From Blastococcus sp. CT_GayMR20 (GTDB lineage Bacteria; Actinomycetota; Actinomycetes; Mycobacteriales; Geodermatophilaceae), in the NCBI RefSeq assembly GCF_004570345.1, contig NZ_SPQM01000074.1:1-23457 (forward strand): a stretch of 23,457 nucleotides of DNA, read 5' to 3'. The notes below the pieces were generated by a model. It was given only the letters and a program-made list of their open reading frames with translations. It searched no databases and had not been told where the DNA came from. A program made the position numbers and the translations under genes. Positions 1 to 7,686 of the stretch are shown here, in pieces. How positions within the stretch are numbered: position 1 is the stretch's first letter; each line of letters opens with the position of its first letter.

Positions 1-690
1 CAGATGCGGACGACGATCGCGGCCCGCGCCCGGGAACCGCGCGAGGACGCCATCAGCTTCCTGTTGGCGCAGTCGGTCGACGGCCGGCCGCTCACCGAGG
101 ACGAGGTCTTCTCGATGGTCGACCTGCTGGTCGCCGGTGGCACGGTCACCACCTCGAACCTGGTCAGCCAGGCGCTCATCTGGCTCTACCAGCACCAGGA
201 CGAGCGCCGGCGGCTCATGGAGCAGCCCGAGCTCGTCGACCGCGCGATCGAGGAGTTCCTGCGCTGTTTCGCACCCAGCCAGGCCCTGGCCCGCACGGTC
301 GTCCAGGACGTCGAGTTCTTCGGCTGCTCGCTGAAGAAGGGCGACCGGGCGCTGCTCGTATGGGCATCGGCCAACCGTGACGAGGCCGGCGGCTTCGAGC
401 ACCCCGACGAGCTCGACATCGAGCGGTGGCCGAACCGGCACACGTCGTTCGGGATCGGCGTCCACCGGTGCGCCGGGTCCCACCTCGGGCGCGCGATGGG
501 CAAGCGGCTGCTGACCGAGGTGCTCACCCGGATGCCGGACTACGAGATCGACCTCGAGGGGTTGGTCCCCTACGAGTCGCAGGGCGCCAATTTCGGCTAC
601 GCGCGGGTGCCGGCGCGGTTCGCGCCGGGCCCACGGGTGCTCCCGCCGGACGCCGCCTCACCGTCGGACGTCCCGTCGGCGGCCGGCTGA
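1..690 (+). CDS. Cytochrome P450, C-terminal part (cut by window edge)
   Basis: Haem-thiolate monooxygenase, expected to hydroxylate an organic substrate using electrons from a ferredoxin and reductase that are not in this window. The reading frame is open from the first base, so the N-terminal part (roughly the first 40%) lies outside. Counting from the first visible codon, an I-helix AGGTVTT motif is at 45-51 (oxygen activation), the K-helix ExxR is E85-R88, and the haem loop FGIGVHRCAG carries the ligand Cys157. The end is normal for a soluble bacterial P450. The stop is separated by one base from the next gene, so the two are probably cotranscribed. The family is certain. The substrate is unknown, but the surrounding acyl-CoA and oxidoreductase genes suggest an early oxygenation step in the same catabolic route. 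Confidence 0.95.
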   Translation, partial: QMRTTIAARAREPREDAISFLLAQSVDGRPLTEDEVFSMVDLLVAGGTVTTSNLVSQALIWLYQHQDERRRLMEQPELVDRAIEEFLRCFAPSQALARTVVQDVEFFGCSLKKGDRALLVWASANRDEAGGFEHPDELDIERWPNRHTSFGIGVHRCAGSHLGRAMGKRLLTEVLTRMPDYEIDLEGLVPYESQGANFGYARVPARFAPGPRVLPPDAASPSDVPSAAG

Positions 691-691
691 G

Positions 692-1504
692 GTGCTGAGC
701 TTCGCGACGATGGCGACGGTCGCCCTGGAACGGGACGGCTCGGCCACCGTGCAGCACCCGCTGGACCGCGTGCTCGCGGCTGCCGCGGACGCCGGGTTCC
801 GTGGGGTCGCCCTGGACTGGTTCACGCTGCGGGCCGCCGAACGCGCCGGCTCGGATGCGTCCGCCGTCGCCGACCGCGTCCGGGCACTCGGGCTCGTCGT
901 CACCGATCTGTCCGCGCTGGGGCTGGGCGCGGACGCCAGTACCGACGAGCGCGTGTCGGCGTCCATGGCGCGTCGGTGTGCTGCCCTGGGCATCCCGCTG
1001 TGCGCGCTGGTGCTCGGGGTGCCGCCCTCGCCCGCGGTGGACGACCGGATCGCCCGCGTCGGCGACGTCTTCGCCGCGAGCGGGGTGCGGCTGGCCCTGG
1101 AGTTCGTGCCGTACAGCGCGGTGCGCACCCTGGCCGAGGCGCGGGCGGTGTGCGGGCGGATCGGGCACGAGCGCTGCGGCGTGCTGGTCGACACCTGGCA
1201 CCTCGCACGCAGCGGCGGAACACCCGCCGACCTGGCCGACCTCGCGCCGTCCGAGATCGCCTGCGTGCAGCTCGCCGATGCGGCCCCCGAGGCGGCCGAC
1301 GACCCCGCCGACGAGAGCCGCAGGTCGCGGCGGCTGCCGGGCGACGGCGTCGTCGACTTCGGCGCCGTCGCCGCCGAGCTGACGAAGGCCGGGTACGACG
1401 GACCGCTCGGCACCGAGGTGCTCGACCGCCGCCTCGCCGCTCAGCTTCCCGAAGCGGTGGCCGAGGCCTGCTTCCGCGCCGCCAGCACCTACTTCCCCGC
1501 TTGA
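692..1504 (+). CDS. Sugar phosphate isomerase/epimerase-like TIM-barrel protein
   Basis: A 270-residue protein of the xylose isomerase-like TIM barrel superfamily (AP endonuclease 2 fold). Such enzymes usually bind a divalent metal and isomerise, epimerise or dehydrate small hydroxy-carbonyl substrates. Likely metal and catalytic positions are E137 (LALEFVPY), D167 and H170 (VDTWHLARSG), R214 (RRLPGDG) and E242 (GTEVL). The usual histidine of the HxxD/HLKD strand appears as Q193 (VQLAD). The GTG start at 692 is preferred because it gives the typical N-terminal LSFAT strand; an ATG at 710 would remove it. It starts one base after the P450 stop, which suggests coupling. Its stop lies 3 bases before a palindromic repeat. 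The fold is well supported; the reaction is not known. Confidence 0.85.
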   Translation: MLSFATMATVALERDGSATVQHPLDRVLAAAADAGFRGVALDWFTLRAAERAGSDASAVADRVRALGLVVTDLSALGLGADASTDERVSASMARRCAALGIPLCALVLGVPPSPAVDDRIARVGDVFAASGVRLALEFVPYSAVRTLAEARAVCGRIGHERCGVLVDTWHLARSGGTPADLADLAPSEIACVQLADAAPEAADDPADESRRSRRLPGDGVVDFGAVAAELTKAGYDGPLGTEVLDRRLAAQLPEAVAEACFRAASTYFPA

Positions 1505-1507
1505 GCA

Positions 1508-1565
1508 GTGCCGAAATGGCGGTTCCGGCACCTCCCGTCCGGTGCCGAAACCGCCATTTCGGCAC
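1508..1565. repeat. Palindromic repeat locus 1, probable bidirectional terminator
   Basis: Two inverted 25-nt arms, 1508-1532 and 1541-1565, differ at one position and are separated by an 8-nt spacer. Each arm is itself a hairpin: nine-base arms GTGCCGAAA and TTTCGGCAC (TTCCGGCAC in the left copy) around a six-base core, TGGCGG on the left and CCGCCA on the right. It fills the gap between convergent genes ending at 1504 and 1568. There is no T-tract, so if it terminates transcription it does so as a strong U-less hairpin on both strands. Confidence 0.85.
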
Positions 1566-1567
1566 GG

Positions 1568-2521
1568 TCAGATCGGGACGGCCGGAACGGCGGACGGCGG
1601 GATCGCCGCGATTCCCGGCACCAGCCGGCGGCCGAGGTCGTCGAGGTAGGAGACGAACCAGTCGGGGTCCATGCCCGGCCAGCCGGCGCGCAGGATCGGC
1701 GGATCGACGGGCAGGGTCGCGGCGATCTGCTCGATCTCGGCGAGGACTTCGTCGGGCGACCCGGCGAGCACGTGCGCACCGACGACCTCGGCGAAGTCGC
1801 GGGCCACCTCGTCGGGGCGCCACACCTCGTGGCCGTTGCGCGCGTAGTGCAGGTACCGCGCGGCCGACGCCTGCCGGAACTGCTCCAGGGCGTCCTGGCG
1901 ATCGGCGCCGAGGAACACGTTGCGCCGCAGCGGCTGCGCCGACGGGACGAGGCCGCGGGCTGCCTGCTCCGTGGCGAACACGTCGAGCAGTGGTCCGACG
2001 TCGGCCAGGTCCACGGCCGGCGGGATGATCCACTTGTCGGCCACCCGGCCGGCGCGCCGCACCGCGACGGGCGCGTGGGCGCCGACCCACACGGGCGGAT
2101 GCGGGGTCTGCCACGACCGGATGTGCGGTTCGGCGTCCGTCAGCTGCCAGAACCGGCCCGAGAAGGTGACCGTGGGCTGCGTCCAGACCGCCTTCATCAG
2201 CTCGAGGCCCTCCTCGAACCGCGCCACCCGCTCGCCGAACGGCACGCCGAGGTAGTCGAACTCCTCGGGCCGGTAGCCGAGCCCGATGCCCACGACCAGC
2301 CGGCCCTCGGTCATCACGTCGAGGCTGGCGAGCTCCTCGGCCAGCAGCACCGGGTGGTACACCGGCGACATCAGCACGGTGGTGACCAGCCGGACGTGCG
2401 GGTCGACCTCGGCGGCCAGGCGGGCGAGCACCGGGACCGGCTGGAGGCAGGTGTAGTCCCCGTAGAGGAAGTGCTGCCCCAGGCACAGGTAGGTGAACCC
2501 GTTGCGCTGGGCGGCCTCCAC
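1568..2521 (-). CDS. LLM class (luciferase-like) F420/flavin-dependent oxidoreductase
   Basis: Bacterial luciferase-like TIM-barrel oxidoreductase; in actinomycetes most members use reduced F420 or FMN. Visible family features are GQHFLYGD near the N-terminus, the IGLGYRPEEF segment and PVWVGAH. It is a clear paralogue of the LLM gene at 10242-11291. The given start is the first usual codon (GTG at 2521), but similarity to the paralogue continues upstream in frame: VLLSDLPKDWGPKRQF is encoded at about 2587-2540 and matches VLLSDIPKSITPAQQF. No ATG, GTG or TTG exists in frame between that segment and the upstream stop at 2618-2620. A CTG at 2584 preceded by GGTGGA may be the true start. It is the last gene of a four-gene minus-strand operon, directly after the hydratase. 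Confidence 0.85.
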   Translation of the reverse strand: MEAAQRNGFTYLCLGQHFLYGDYTCLQPVPVLARLAAEVDPHVRLVTTVLMSPVYHPVLLAEELASLDVMTEGRLVVGIGLGYRPEEFDYLGVPFGERVARFEEGLELMKAVWTQPTVTFSGRFWQLTDAEPHIRSWQTPHPPVWVGAHAPVAVRRAGRVADKWIIPPAVDLADVGPLLDVFATEQAARGLVPSAQPLRRNVFLGADRQDALEQFRQASAARYLHYARNGHEVWRPDEVARDFAEVVGAHVLAGSPDEVLAEIEQIAATLPVDPPILRAGWPGMDPDWFVSYLDDLGRRLVPGIAAIPPSAVPAVPI

Positions 2522-2617
2522 CTGGCGCAGCAGTTCGGTGAACTGGCGCTTCGGCCCCCAGTCCTTGGGCAGGTCGCTCAGCAGGACGCGACGTCCACCG
2601 TTGCGTCCCCCGGTCGC

Positions 2618-3382
2618 TCAGCGGCCCTGCCAGCGCGGCGCGCGCTTCTCCTTGAAGGCGGTGGCGCCCTCCCGGGCGTCCTCGGACGAGCGCACCGGCT
2701 CGTTGATCTCCCGCTGGCGGTCGAACCGCTCCGCTGCCGGCCAGTCGGGCGCCTCGACGAGGATCCGCTTGCTGGCCGCGACGGCGAGCGGACCGTTGGC
2801 CGCGATCGCCGTGGCCATGGCCAGGGCCTCGTCGAGCGCGCCGCCCTTCGGGGTGAGGCGGTTGACCAGCCCGACCTCGTAGCCGCGCTGCGCCGGGATC
2901 AGCTCACCGGTCAGGGACCACTCCATCGCGAGGTGGTACGGCACCCGCTGGGGGAGCCGGAGGAGCCCGCCGCCCGCGGCGACCAGGCCGCGCTTGACCT
3001 CCGGCAGGCCGAACTTCGCGTCCTGGGCGGCGACGAGCATGTCGCAGGCCAGCGCGATCTCGAACCCGCCGGCGATGGCGTAGCCCTCCAGTGCCGCGAC
3101 GATCGGCTTGACCGGCGGCTGCTCGACGATGCCGGCGAAGCCACGTCCGGGGATCGAGGGGCGCTCACCGGCCAGGAACGCCTTGAGGTCCATGCCCGCG
3201 CAGAACGTGCCGCCGGCGCCGGTGATCACGCCGGCGACCAGCGAGCGGTCGTCGTCCAGGCGTTCCATCGCCTCGCCGATCGCGACGGCGGTCTCGGTGT
3301 TGATCGCGTTGCGGGCCTCGGGCCGGTTGATGGTGACGACCAGGACGCCCTCGACGACGTCGGTGAGGACGCTGTCGCTCAC
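2618..3382 (-). CDS. Enoyl-CoA hydratase/isomerase (crotonase family)
   Basis: A 254-residue crotonase, the usual length. It likely adds water across a 2-enoyl-CoA double bond in beta-oxidation. Oxyanion-hole segments are GTFCAGMDLKAF (about 58-69) and YAIAGGFEIALACDM (101-115). Both glutamates expected for true hydratases are present: E128 in LPEVKRGL and E154 in AMEWSLTG. The GTG start at 3382 has a GAGGAG ribosome site five bases upstream. It lies between an SDR (74-base gap) and the LLM oxidoreductase in one operon with a thiolase. This order (thiolase, dehydrogenase, hydratase) gives three successive beta-oxidation activities. The substrate chain is unknown. Confidence 0.92.
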   Translation of the reverse strand: MSDSVLTDVVEGVLVVTINRPEARNAINTETAVAIGEAMERLDDDRSLVAGVITGAGGTFCAGMDLKAFLAGERPSIPGRGFAGIVEQPPVKPIVAALEGYAIAGGFEIALACDMLVAAQDAKFGLPEVKRGLVAAGGGLLRLPQRVPYHLAMEWSLTGELIPAQRGYEVGLVNRLTPKGGALDEALAMATAIAANGPLAVAASKRILVEAPDWPAAERFDRQREINEPVRSSEDAREGATAFKEKRAPRWQGR

Positions 3383-3455
3383 GAGTCCTCCTCGCTGGCG
3401 CTCGTCGGCCGCGTTCGCGGCGCTGCTGTGCTCGTGCGTGAGGTCGCGCGCTCGC

Positions 3456-4223
3456 TCACGGCCGCGGCCCCATCCGGACCGCGCCGTCGAGCCGGATGGT
3501 CTCGCCGTTGAGGTAGGAGTTGTCGAGGATGTGCAGCGCGGTGGCGGCGAACTCCTCGGGCCGGCCCAGCCGGGCGGGGTTCGGGACCTGGCTGGCCAGG
3601 CCCGCCTTCACCTCGTCGCCGTGCCGGTCCAGGATCGGGGTGTCGAAGATGCCGGGGGCGATCGAGCAGACCCGGATCAGCTGCCGGGAGAGATCGCGCG
3701 CGGCGACCAGCGTCAGGCCGACCACGCCGGCCTTGGCCGACGCGTAGGGGAGCTGACCGATCTGGCCCTCGAACGCGGCGACCGAGGCGGTGAGCACGCA
3801 CGCGCCGCGCTCGCCGTCGATCGGCTCGTTGGCGGCCATGCGGGCGGCGGCCAGCCGCAGCACGTTGAACGAGCCGACGAGGTTGATGTCGACGATCTCG
3901 CGATAGAGGTCGTAGTCGCCCGGGGAGCCGTCCTTGTTGACCACCCGGACGGTGCCGCCGCGGCCGGCGCAGTGGACGAGCCCACGCAGCGGCGCCCGGT
4001 CGGTCGCGACGTCCAGGGCGCGGTCGACGGCCTCGGCGTCCCGCACGTCGGCGGGGGAGAAGCTGGCTAGCTCCCCGAGCTTGGCCGCCACCTCCTCGCC
4101 GGCGGAGGCGGGCAGGTCGATGATCGTGACGGCGACCCCGCGCTCGATCAGGGCGGTGGCCGTGGCCAGCCCGAGGCCGGAGGCACCTCCGGTGACGACG
4201 GCGGAGCTGTCGGTCAGGTCCAC
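3456..4223 (-). CDS. SDR family NAD-dependent dehydrogenase (3-hydroxyacyl-CoA type likely)
   Basis: A 255-residue classical short-chain dehydrogenase. Visible are the nucleotide-binding TGGASGLG at 11-18, acidic D36 ending strand 2 (IIDLPAS), which favours NAD over NADP, and the catalytic set N114, S147, Y160 and K164 (YASAK). The NNAG motif reads HCAG at 84-87. The overall pattern (TGGASGLG, IDLP, an insert after the CAG strand and a C-terminal IRLDGAVRM) resembles the 3-hydroxy-2-methylbutyryl-CoA dehydrogenase/HSD10 group, which would fit the adjacent hydratase and thiolase. The GTG start at 4223 has a GGAAGGA site six bases upstream. The specificity is inferred from context and motif style only. 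Confidence 0.9.
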   Translation of the reverse strand: MDLTDSSAVVTGGASGLGLATATALIERGVAVTIIDLPASAGEEVAAKLGELASFSPADVRDAEAVDRALDVATDRAPLRGLVHCAGRGGTVRVVNKDGSPGDYDLYREIVDINLVGSFNVLRLAAARMAANEPIDGERGACVLTASVAAFEGQIGQLPYASAKAGVVGLTLVAARDLSRQLIRVCSIAPGIFDTPILDRHGDEVKAGLASQVPNPARLGRPEEFAATALHILDNSYLNGETIRLDGAVRMGPRP

Positions 4224-4269
4224 GTGGGTTCCTTCCAGGTAGAGAGGGCCGGTCGGCTCTGTGGTCGGC

Positions 4270-5451
4270 TCAGCCGAGCCGCTCGACGATGGTGGCGTTG
4301 GCCATGCCGCCGGCCTCGCACATCGTCAGCAGCCCGTAGCGGCCGCCGGTCTGCTCGAGGTGGTTGAGCAGGGTGGTCATCAGCCGGGCACCGGAGGCGC
4401 CCAGCGGGTGGCCGAGGGCGATCGCGCCGCCCCGCGGGTTGAGCTTCGCGTCGTCGACCCCGAACTCGGCCTGCCAGGCCAGCGGCACGGACGCGAACGC
4501 CTCGTTGACCTCGACCGCGTCGATCTGGTCGATGGTCATCCCGGCCCTCGCCAGAGCCTTCGCGGTGGCCGGGATGGGACCGGTGAGCATGAGCACCGGG
4601 TCGTCGCCGACGACGGACGACGCGACGATGCGGGCCCGCGGGCGCAGGCCGAGGGCGGCGGCGCGCTCCGCGCTCATGACCAGCAGCGCGCCGGCGCCAT
4701 CGGTGATCTGCGAGGAGTTGCCGGCGGTGACCTTCCAGTCGATCGACGGGAACCGCTCGTGCATCTCGTCGGTGCCGAACGCGGCCTTGAGCGTGCCGAG
4801 CTTCTCGACGGTGGTGCCGGGGCGGATCGACTCGTCGACGGAGACGACCGTTCCCTCGGGCGTGGTGACCGGCACGATCTCGTCGTCGAAGCCGCCGGCG
4901 GCGGCGGTGGCCGCGGCACGCTCGTGCGAGCGCACGGAGTACTCGTCGAGCTGGGCCCGGGTCAGTCCCCACTTGTCGGCGACCAGCTCGGCCGAGACGC
5001 CCTGTGGCACGAGGTCGGGGAAGCGGCTGCGGACGCCGGGGCCGTGCGGGTCGGCGCCCATGCGCGCGGAGCCCATCGGCACCCGGCTCATCGACTCGAT
5101 GCCCGCCGCGATCACGATGTCGTTGGCTCCGGCCACGATGCTCTGCGCGGCGAACTCCAGGGCCTGCTGGCCCGAGCCGCACTTGCGCTCGATGGTCACC
5201 GACGGCACGTGCACGGGGTAGCCGGCGGCGAGCCAGGCCTGCCGGCCCGGGGTCGCCGAGTGCTCGCCGGCCTGGCCGACGCAGCCGACCATCACGTCGT
5301 CGACGGTGCCCGGATCGATACCGGTGCGCTCGACGAGCTCCCGGATGACGGCCGACAGCAGGTCGACGGCATGCACGGTGGAGAGCGCGCCGCCCTGCTT
5401 GCCGCGACCCATCGGGGAACGGACCGCGTCGACGATGACGGCCTCGGGCAT
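4270..5451 (-). CDS. Thiolase, acetyl-CoA C-acyltransferase
   Basis: A 393-residue type II thiolase that cleaves 3-ketoacyl-CoA with CoA, or condenses in reverse. Catalytic residues are all present: nucleophile C91 in ERKCGSGQQAL, H348 in GGAIALGHPLGASG and C378 in MCEAGGMAN, matching the spacing of well-studied biosynthetic thiolases. The ATG at 5451 is chosen because it gives the family start MPEAVIVDAVRSP and has AGGAGG five bases upstream; a longer frame starting at 5472 would include the ribosome site. It is the first gene of the minus-strand operon and diverges from the flavin-protein operon across 125 bases. A second thiolase lies at 22258-23406. Confidence 0.95.
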   Translation of the reverse strand: MPEAVIVDAVRSPMGRGKQGGALSTVHAVDLLSAVIRELVERTGIDPGTVDDVMVGCVGQAGEHSATPGRQAWLAAGYPVHVPSVTIERKCGSGQQALEFAAQSIVAGANDIVIAAGIESMSRVPMGSARMGADPHGPGVRSRFPDLVPQGVSAELVADKWGLTRAQLDEYSVRSHERAAATAAAGGFDDEIVPVTTPEGTVVSVDESIRPGTTVEKLGTLKAAFGTDEMHERFPSIDWKVTAGNSSQITDGAGALLVMSAERAAALGLRPRARIVASSVVGDDPVLMLTGPIPATAKALARAGMTIDQIDAVEVNEAFASVPLAWQAEFGVDDAKLNPRGGAIALGHPLGASGARLMTTLLNHLEQTGGRYGLLTMCEAGGMANATIVERLG

Positions 5452-5494
5452 GGCTTCCTCCTGGCTAATCACTGATCATCAATAACGTAGCTCG

Positions 5495-5519
5495 CCGACC
5501 CTTGGGGCGGAAGGGTCGG
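5495..5519. promoter_or_regulatory. Perfect 9-bp dyad in divergent promoter region (candidate operator)
   Basis: CCGACCCTT at 5495-5503 and AAGGGTCGG at 5511-5519 form a perfect inverted repeat with a 7-base spacer, in the 125-base region between the divergent thiolase and flavin-protein genes. It overlaps a possible -35 element (TTGGGG, 5502-5507) that lies 17 bases from a TAAAGA (5525-5530) on the plus strand; an alternative -10, TATCAT, is at 5541-5546. The position suits a repressor site or a 5' hairpin. No regulator gene is present in the window to link it to. Confidence 0.45.
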
Positions 5520-5576
5520 TCGTGTAAAGATGCTCACCAATATCATGTTTCGCGCCACACACCAGGAGGAGCGGTC

Positions 5577-6074
5577 ATGGGCAAGCTCGGCGTGGACGAT
5601 CTCGAGAACCTCAAGGGCACCCATCTCGACAAGGCCGATCAGGGGGAACTGCTCACCGCGCAGACGGAGTGCACGTTCATCTTCTCGGACGCCGAGGGCC
5701 ATCCCTGCGGCGTCGTGATGAGCTTCTTCGAGGAGGACGGCGTCTTCTGGCTCACCGCCGTGGAGGGCCGCCACCAGGTGAAGGGCCTCGACCGCGACCC
5801 GCGCTGCTCCATCGTCGTCTCGAGTGCCGGCAGCGGTCTCCCCGGGCGTCGGATGCTGTCGATCCGGGGCGAGGGCACCGTCCACCGCGACGACGAGACC
5901 AAGCAGTGGTTCCTCGACCAGTTCACCACCCGCCTCCAGCCGACGGACCCGGTCTCCTGGCGCAAGCTGCTCGACAGCCCCAAGCGCGTGGTCTTCGAGG
6001 TGCAGGTCACCTCGGTCCTCGCCAGCCACGACCAGCGCAAGATCGCCGGCAACGGCCGGGGCATGGCCGGCTGA
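5577..6074 (+). CDS. Pyridoxamine 5'-phosphate oxidase-like flavin/F420-binding protein
   Basis: A 165-residue single-domain protein of the PNPOx-like split beta-barrel superfamily, which binds FMN, F420 or haem and reduces or senses small molecules. Typical features are an early strand pair (ECTFIFSDAEGHPCGVVMSFF), the segment FWLTAVEGRHQVKGLDRDPRCSIVV that normally contacts the cofactor phosphate, and a later GEGTVHRD strand. The ATG at 5577 is preferred because AGGAGG lies seven bases upstream; the frame is open further upstream but without such a site. It is first in a four-gene plus-strand operon, two bases before the next gene. The exact cofactor and substrate cannot be told from the sequence. 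Confidence 0.85.
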   Translation: MGKLGVDDLENLKGTHLDKADQGELLTAQTECTFIFSDAEGHPCGVVMSFFEEDGVFWLTAVEGRHQVKGLDRDPRCSIVVSSAGSGLPGRRMLSIRGEGTVHRDDETKQWFLDQFTTRLQPTDPVSWRKLLDSPKRVVFEVQVTSVLASHDQRKIAGNGRGMAG

Positions 6075-6076
6075 CC

Positions 6077-6472
6077 GTGGCATCCCACCTGATGGTCGTC
6101 CTCAGCAACGTCAAGCCGGGCCAGGAGGAGGTGTTCAACCGCTGGTACGGCGTCCACATGCTGGAGACGATCAACAAGCTGCAGGGCTTCGCCTCGGGTC
6201 AGCGCTTCGAACAGGCGCAGCTGCCCGAGGCGCCCGCGATGCCCTACCGCTACCTGGCCGTGTACGAGGTCGACGGCGAGACGCCCGAGGACCTCCAGCG
6301 GGCCTACGACCAGTTCCGGTGGCAGCGGCAGGAGCGCGCCGAGGCGCTGGCCGCCGGGCGCGACCCGGTGGTGTCGGTCTCCGACACGCTCGATCCCGAC
6401 CACTTCCTCGTCGGCTTCTTCTCCGCACTCACCGACAAGGTGCCGTCCGACAACGTCGGGGCGCAGGCATGA
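6077..6472 (+). CDS. Small dimeric alpha-beta-barrel-like protein (DUF4286/EthD-like)
   Basis: A 131-residue protein beginning (V)ASHLMVVLSNVKPGQEEVFNRWY. The pattern of a first beta strand, a helix containing FNRWYGVHMLE, then RYLAVYEVDG is typical of ferredoxin-fold dimeric barrels such as DUF4286 and EthD-like proteins, which often accompany degradative oxygenase operons. The specific function is unknown; an accessory or small-molecule-binding role is inferred. The GTG start at 6077 lies two bases after the previous stop, and its own stop overlaps the next ATG (ATGA at 6469-6472). This tight packing indicates translational coupling in the operon. Confidence 0.75.
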   Translation: MASHLMVVLSNVKPGQEEVFNRWYGVHMLETINKLQGFASGQRFEQAQLPEAPAMPYRYLAVYEVDGETPEDLQRAYDQFRWQRQERAEALAAGRDPVVSVSDTLDPDHFLVGFFSALTDKVPSDNVGAQA

Positions 6473-7242
6473 GCGGTCGGCTGGAGGGCCGGGTCGCCGC
6501 AGTCGTGGGCGGCGGCTCCGGCATGGGGCGGGCCACTGCCCGGCGTCTCGCGGTCGAGGGTGCGCACGTCTACGTCGCCGACCTCTCGGAGGACGCGGCA
6601 GGGACGGTGGCGAAGGAGATCGGCGAGGACGGCGGTTCCGCCGTCCCCTGGCAGCTGGACGCGACGGACAACGACGCCCTGCGTGCCTTCTTCGACGGGA
6701 TCGACCGCGAGCACGGGCGGCTGCACGTGCTGCACGACCAGGTGGGCATGCCGGGGGCCGGCGGCATCGACGTCTCCGAGGCGGACTTTCAGCGCGCGAT
6801 CGACGTCAACGTGAAGAGCGCCTTCTACGTGACCACGCTCGGATTCGAGCTGGTGAGGAAGGCCGACCGCAAAGGCTCGATCACGATGACGGCGTCCACG
6901 GCCGCGCTCATCGGCTCGCCGTTCTCCCCGCTGTACTCCCTGACCAAGGGCGCGCTCACCGCCTACGCGCGAGCACTGGCCCTGGTCGGCGGACCGGACG
7001 GTGTGCGGGTCAATGTCATCTGCCCCGGCCCGGTCGACACCCCCATGCTGCCGACCTTCTTCGGCCGCGACCCCGGTGCCGACATGGCCGACCTCATGAG
7101 CGGCTTCATCGGGCTGGTCCCGCTGGGCCGCCCCGCGACGCCGGAGGAGATTGCCGGCGTCGTCGCGTTCCTCGCCAGTGACGACGCCGGTTTCGTGACC
7201 GGCGTGACCATCCCGATCGACGGAGGACTGACCGCCAGATGA
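6469..7242 (+). CDS. SDR family oxidoreductase with altered NNAG motif
   Basis: A 257-residue classical short-chain dehydrogenase. The cofactor loop reads VGGGSGMG at 13-20 (first Thr of TGxxxGxG replaced by Val), and D38 suggests NAD preference. Catalytic residues N114 (DVNVKSAF), S143, Y156 and K160 (YSLTK) are present, and the C-terminal VTGVTIPIDGG is typical. The NNAG motif that normally stabilises the central sheet is replaced by HDQVG at 89-93, which is unusual, though the active-site tetrad is intact. It starts by ATGA overlap with the preceding gene and ends by ATGA overlap with the following NTF2-like gene, so it is in the middle of a coupled operon. The substrate is probably a hydroxy or keto intermediate. 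Confidence 0.92.
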   Translation: MSGRLEGRVAAVVGGGSGMGRATARRLAVEGAHVYVADLSEDAAGTVAKEIGEDGGSAVPWQLDATDNDALRAFFDGIDREHGRLHVLHDQVGMPGAGGIDVSEADFQRAIDVNVKSAFYVTTLGFELVRKADRKGSITMTASTAALIGSPFSPLYSLTKGALTAYARALALVGGPDGVRVNVICPGPVDTPMLPTFFGRDPGADMADLMSGFIGLVPLGRPATPEEIAGVVAFLASDDAGFVTGVTIPIDGGLTAR

Positions 7243-7682
7243 CCGACACCGCGACCCTCGCCGCCCGCAGCGCCGAGCTCTACTACACCTACGCCCGCGC
7301 CGTGGACGAGGCCGACCTGGACACGTTGCGGTCGATCGTCACCGACGACGTCCTCATCACCCGCGGCGACAACCCGACCGAGCAGGGCGTCGAGAAGTTC
7401 CTCGACGTCTACCGCGCGCACAACGCGCTGAACGTGCCGGTGTGCAAGCACGTCGTCACCAACGTGCTCGCCGAGCCGGACGGCGAGGAGATCAGGACGC
7501 ACGCCTACTTCCAGGCGACGTTCCTCGAGACCGAGAAGACCCGCGTGATCATCGGCGTCTACGACGACGTGCACGTCGAGCGCGACGGGAAGCTCAAGCT
7601 GGCGCACAAGAAGATCCGCGTGCAGCGGGTGCTCGAGCTCCCCGCGTCCGCTGCCCTCTACGCCCACGTCGGCACGGAGTAA
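7239..7682 (+). CDS. NTF2/SnoaL-like family protein
   Basis: A 147-residue protein of the nuclear transport factor 2 superfamily (SnoaL-like cone fold). The N-terminal helix AARSAELYYTYARAVDEADLDTLRSIV followed by a strand with TDDVLITRGD is characteristic, as are the later long strands ending in KLAHKKIRVQRVLEL. Members act as small cyclases, isomerases or dehydratases, or as the small subunit of ring-hydroxylating dioxygenases; no dioxygenase large subunit is present here. It overlaps the SDR stop by ATGA and is the last gene of its operon. Its TAA stop is followed after four bases by palindromic repeat locus 2. The function is unassigned. Confidence 0.8.
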   Translation: MTDTATLAARSAELYYTYARAVDEADLDTLRSIVTDDVLITRGDNPTEQGVEKFLDVYRAHNALNVPVCKHVVTNVLAEPDGEEIRTHAYFQATFLETEKTRVIIGVYDDVHVERDGKLKLAHKKIRVQRVLELPASAALYAHVGTE

Positions 7683-7686
7683 CAGC

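Noticed and set aside
1508..1565. Short peptides starting MPKWRFRHL or similar at the repeat loci
   Set aside because: They are translations of the palindromic repeat itself and recur at each locus; no ribosome site precedes them.
900..2486. Long open frames on the strand opposite to real genes (e.g. minus 900-2486, plus 1508-3511, minus 21366-23258)
   Set aside because: They overlap genes with full family motifs, are extremely rich in Arg, Pro, Gly and Ala, and have no recognisable domain; such frames are expected in very GC-rich DNA.
3383..3455. Small hairpin and GC-rich low-complexity stretch between SDR and hydratase
   Set aside because: The stem is only about five base pairs and lies inside an operon; not convincing as terminator or regulatory element.
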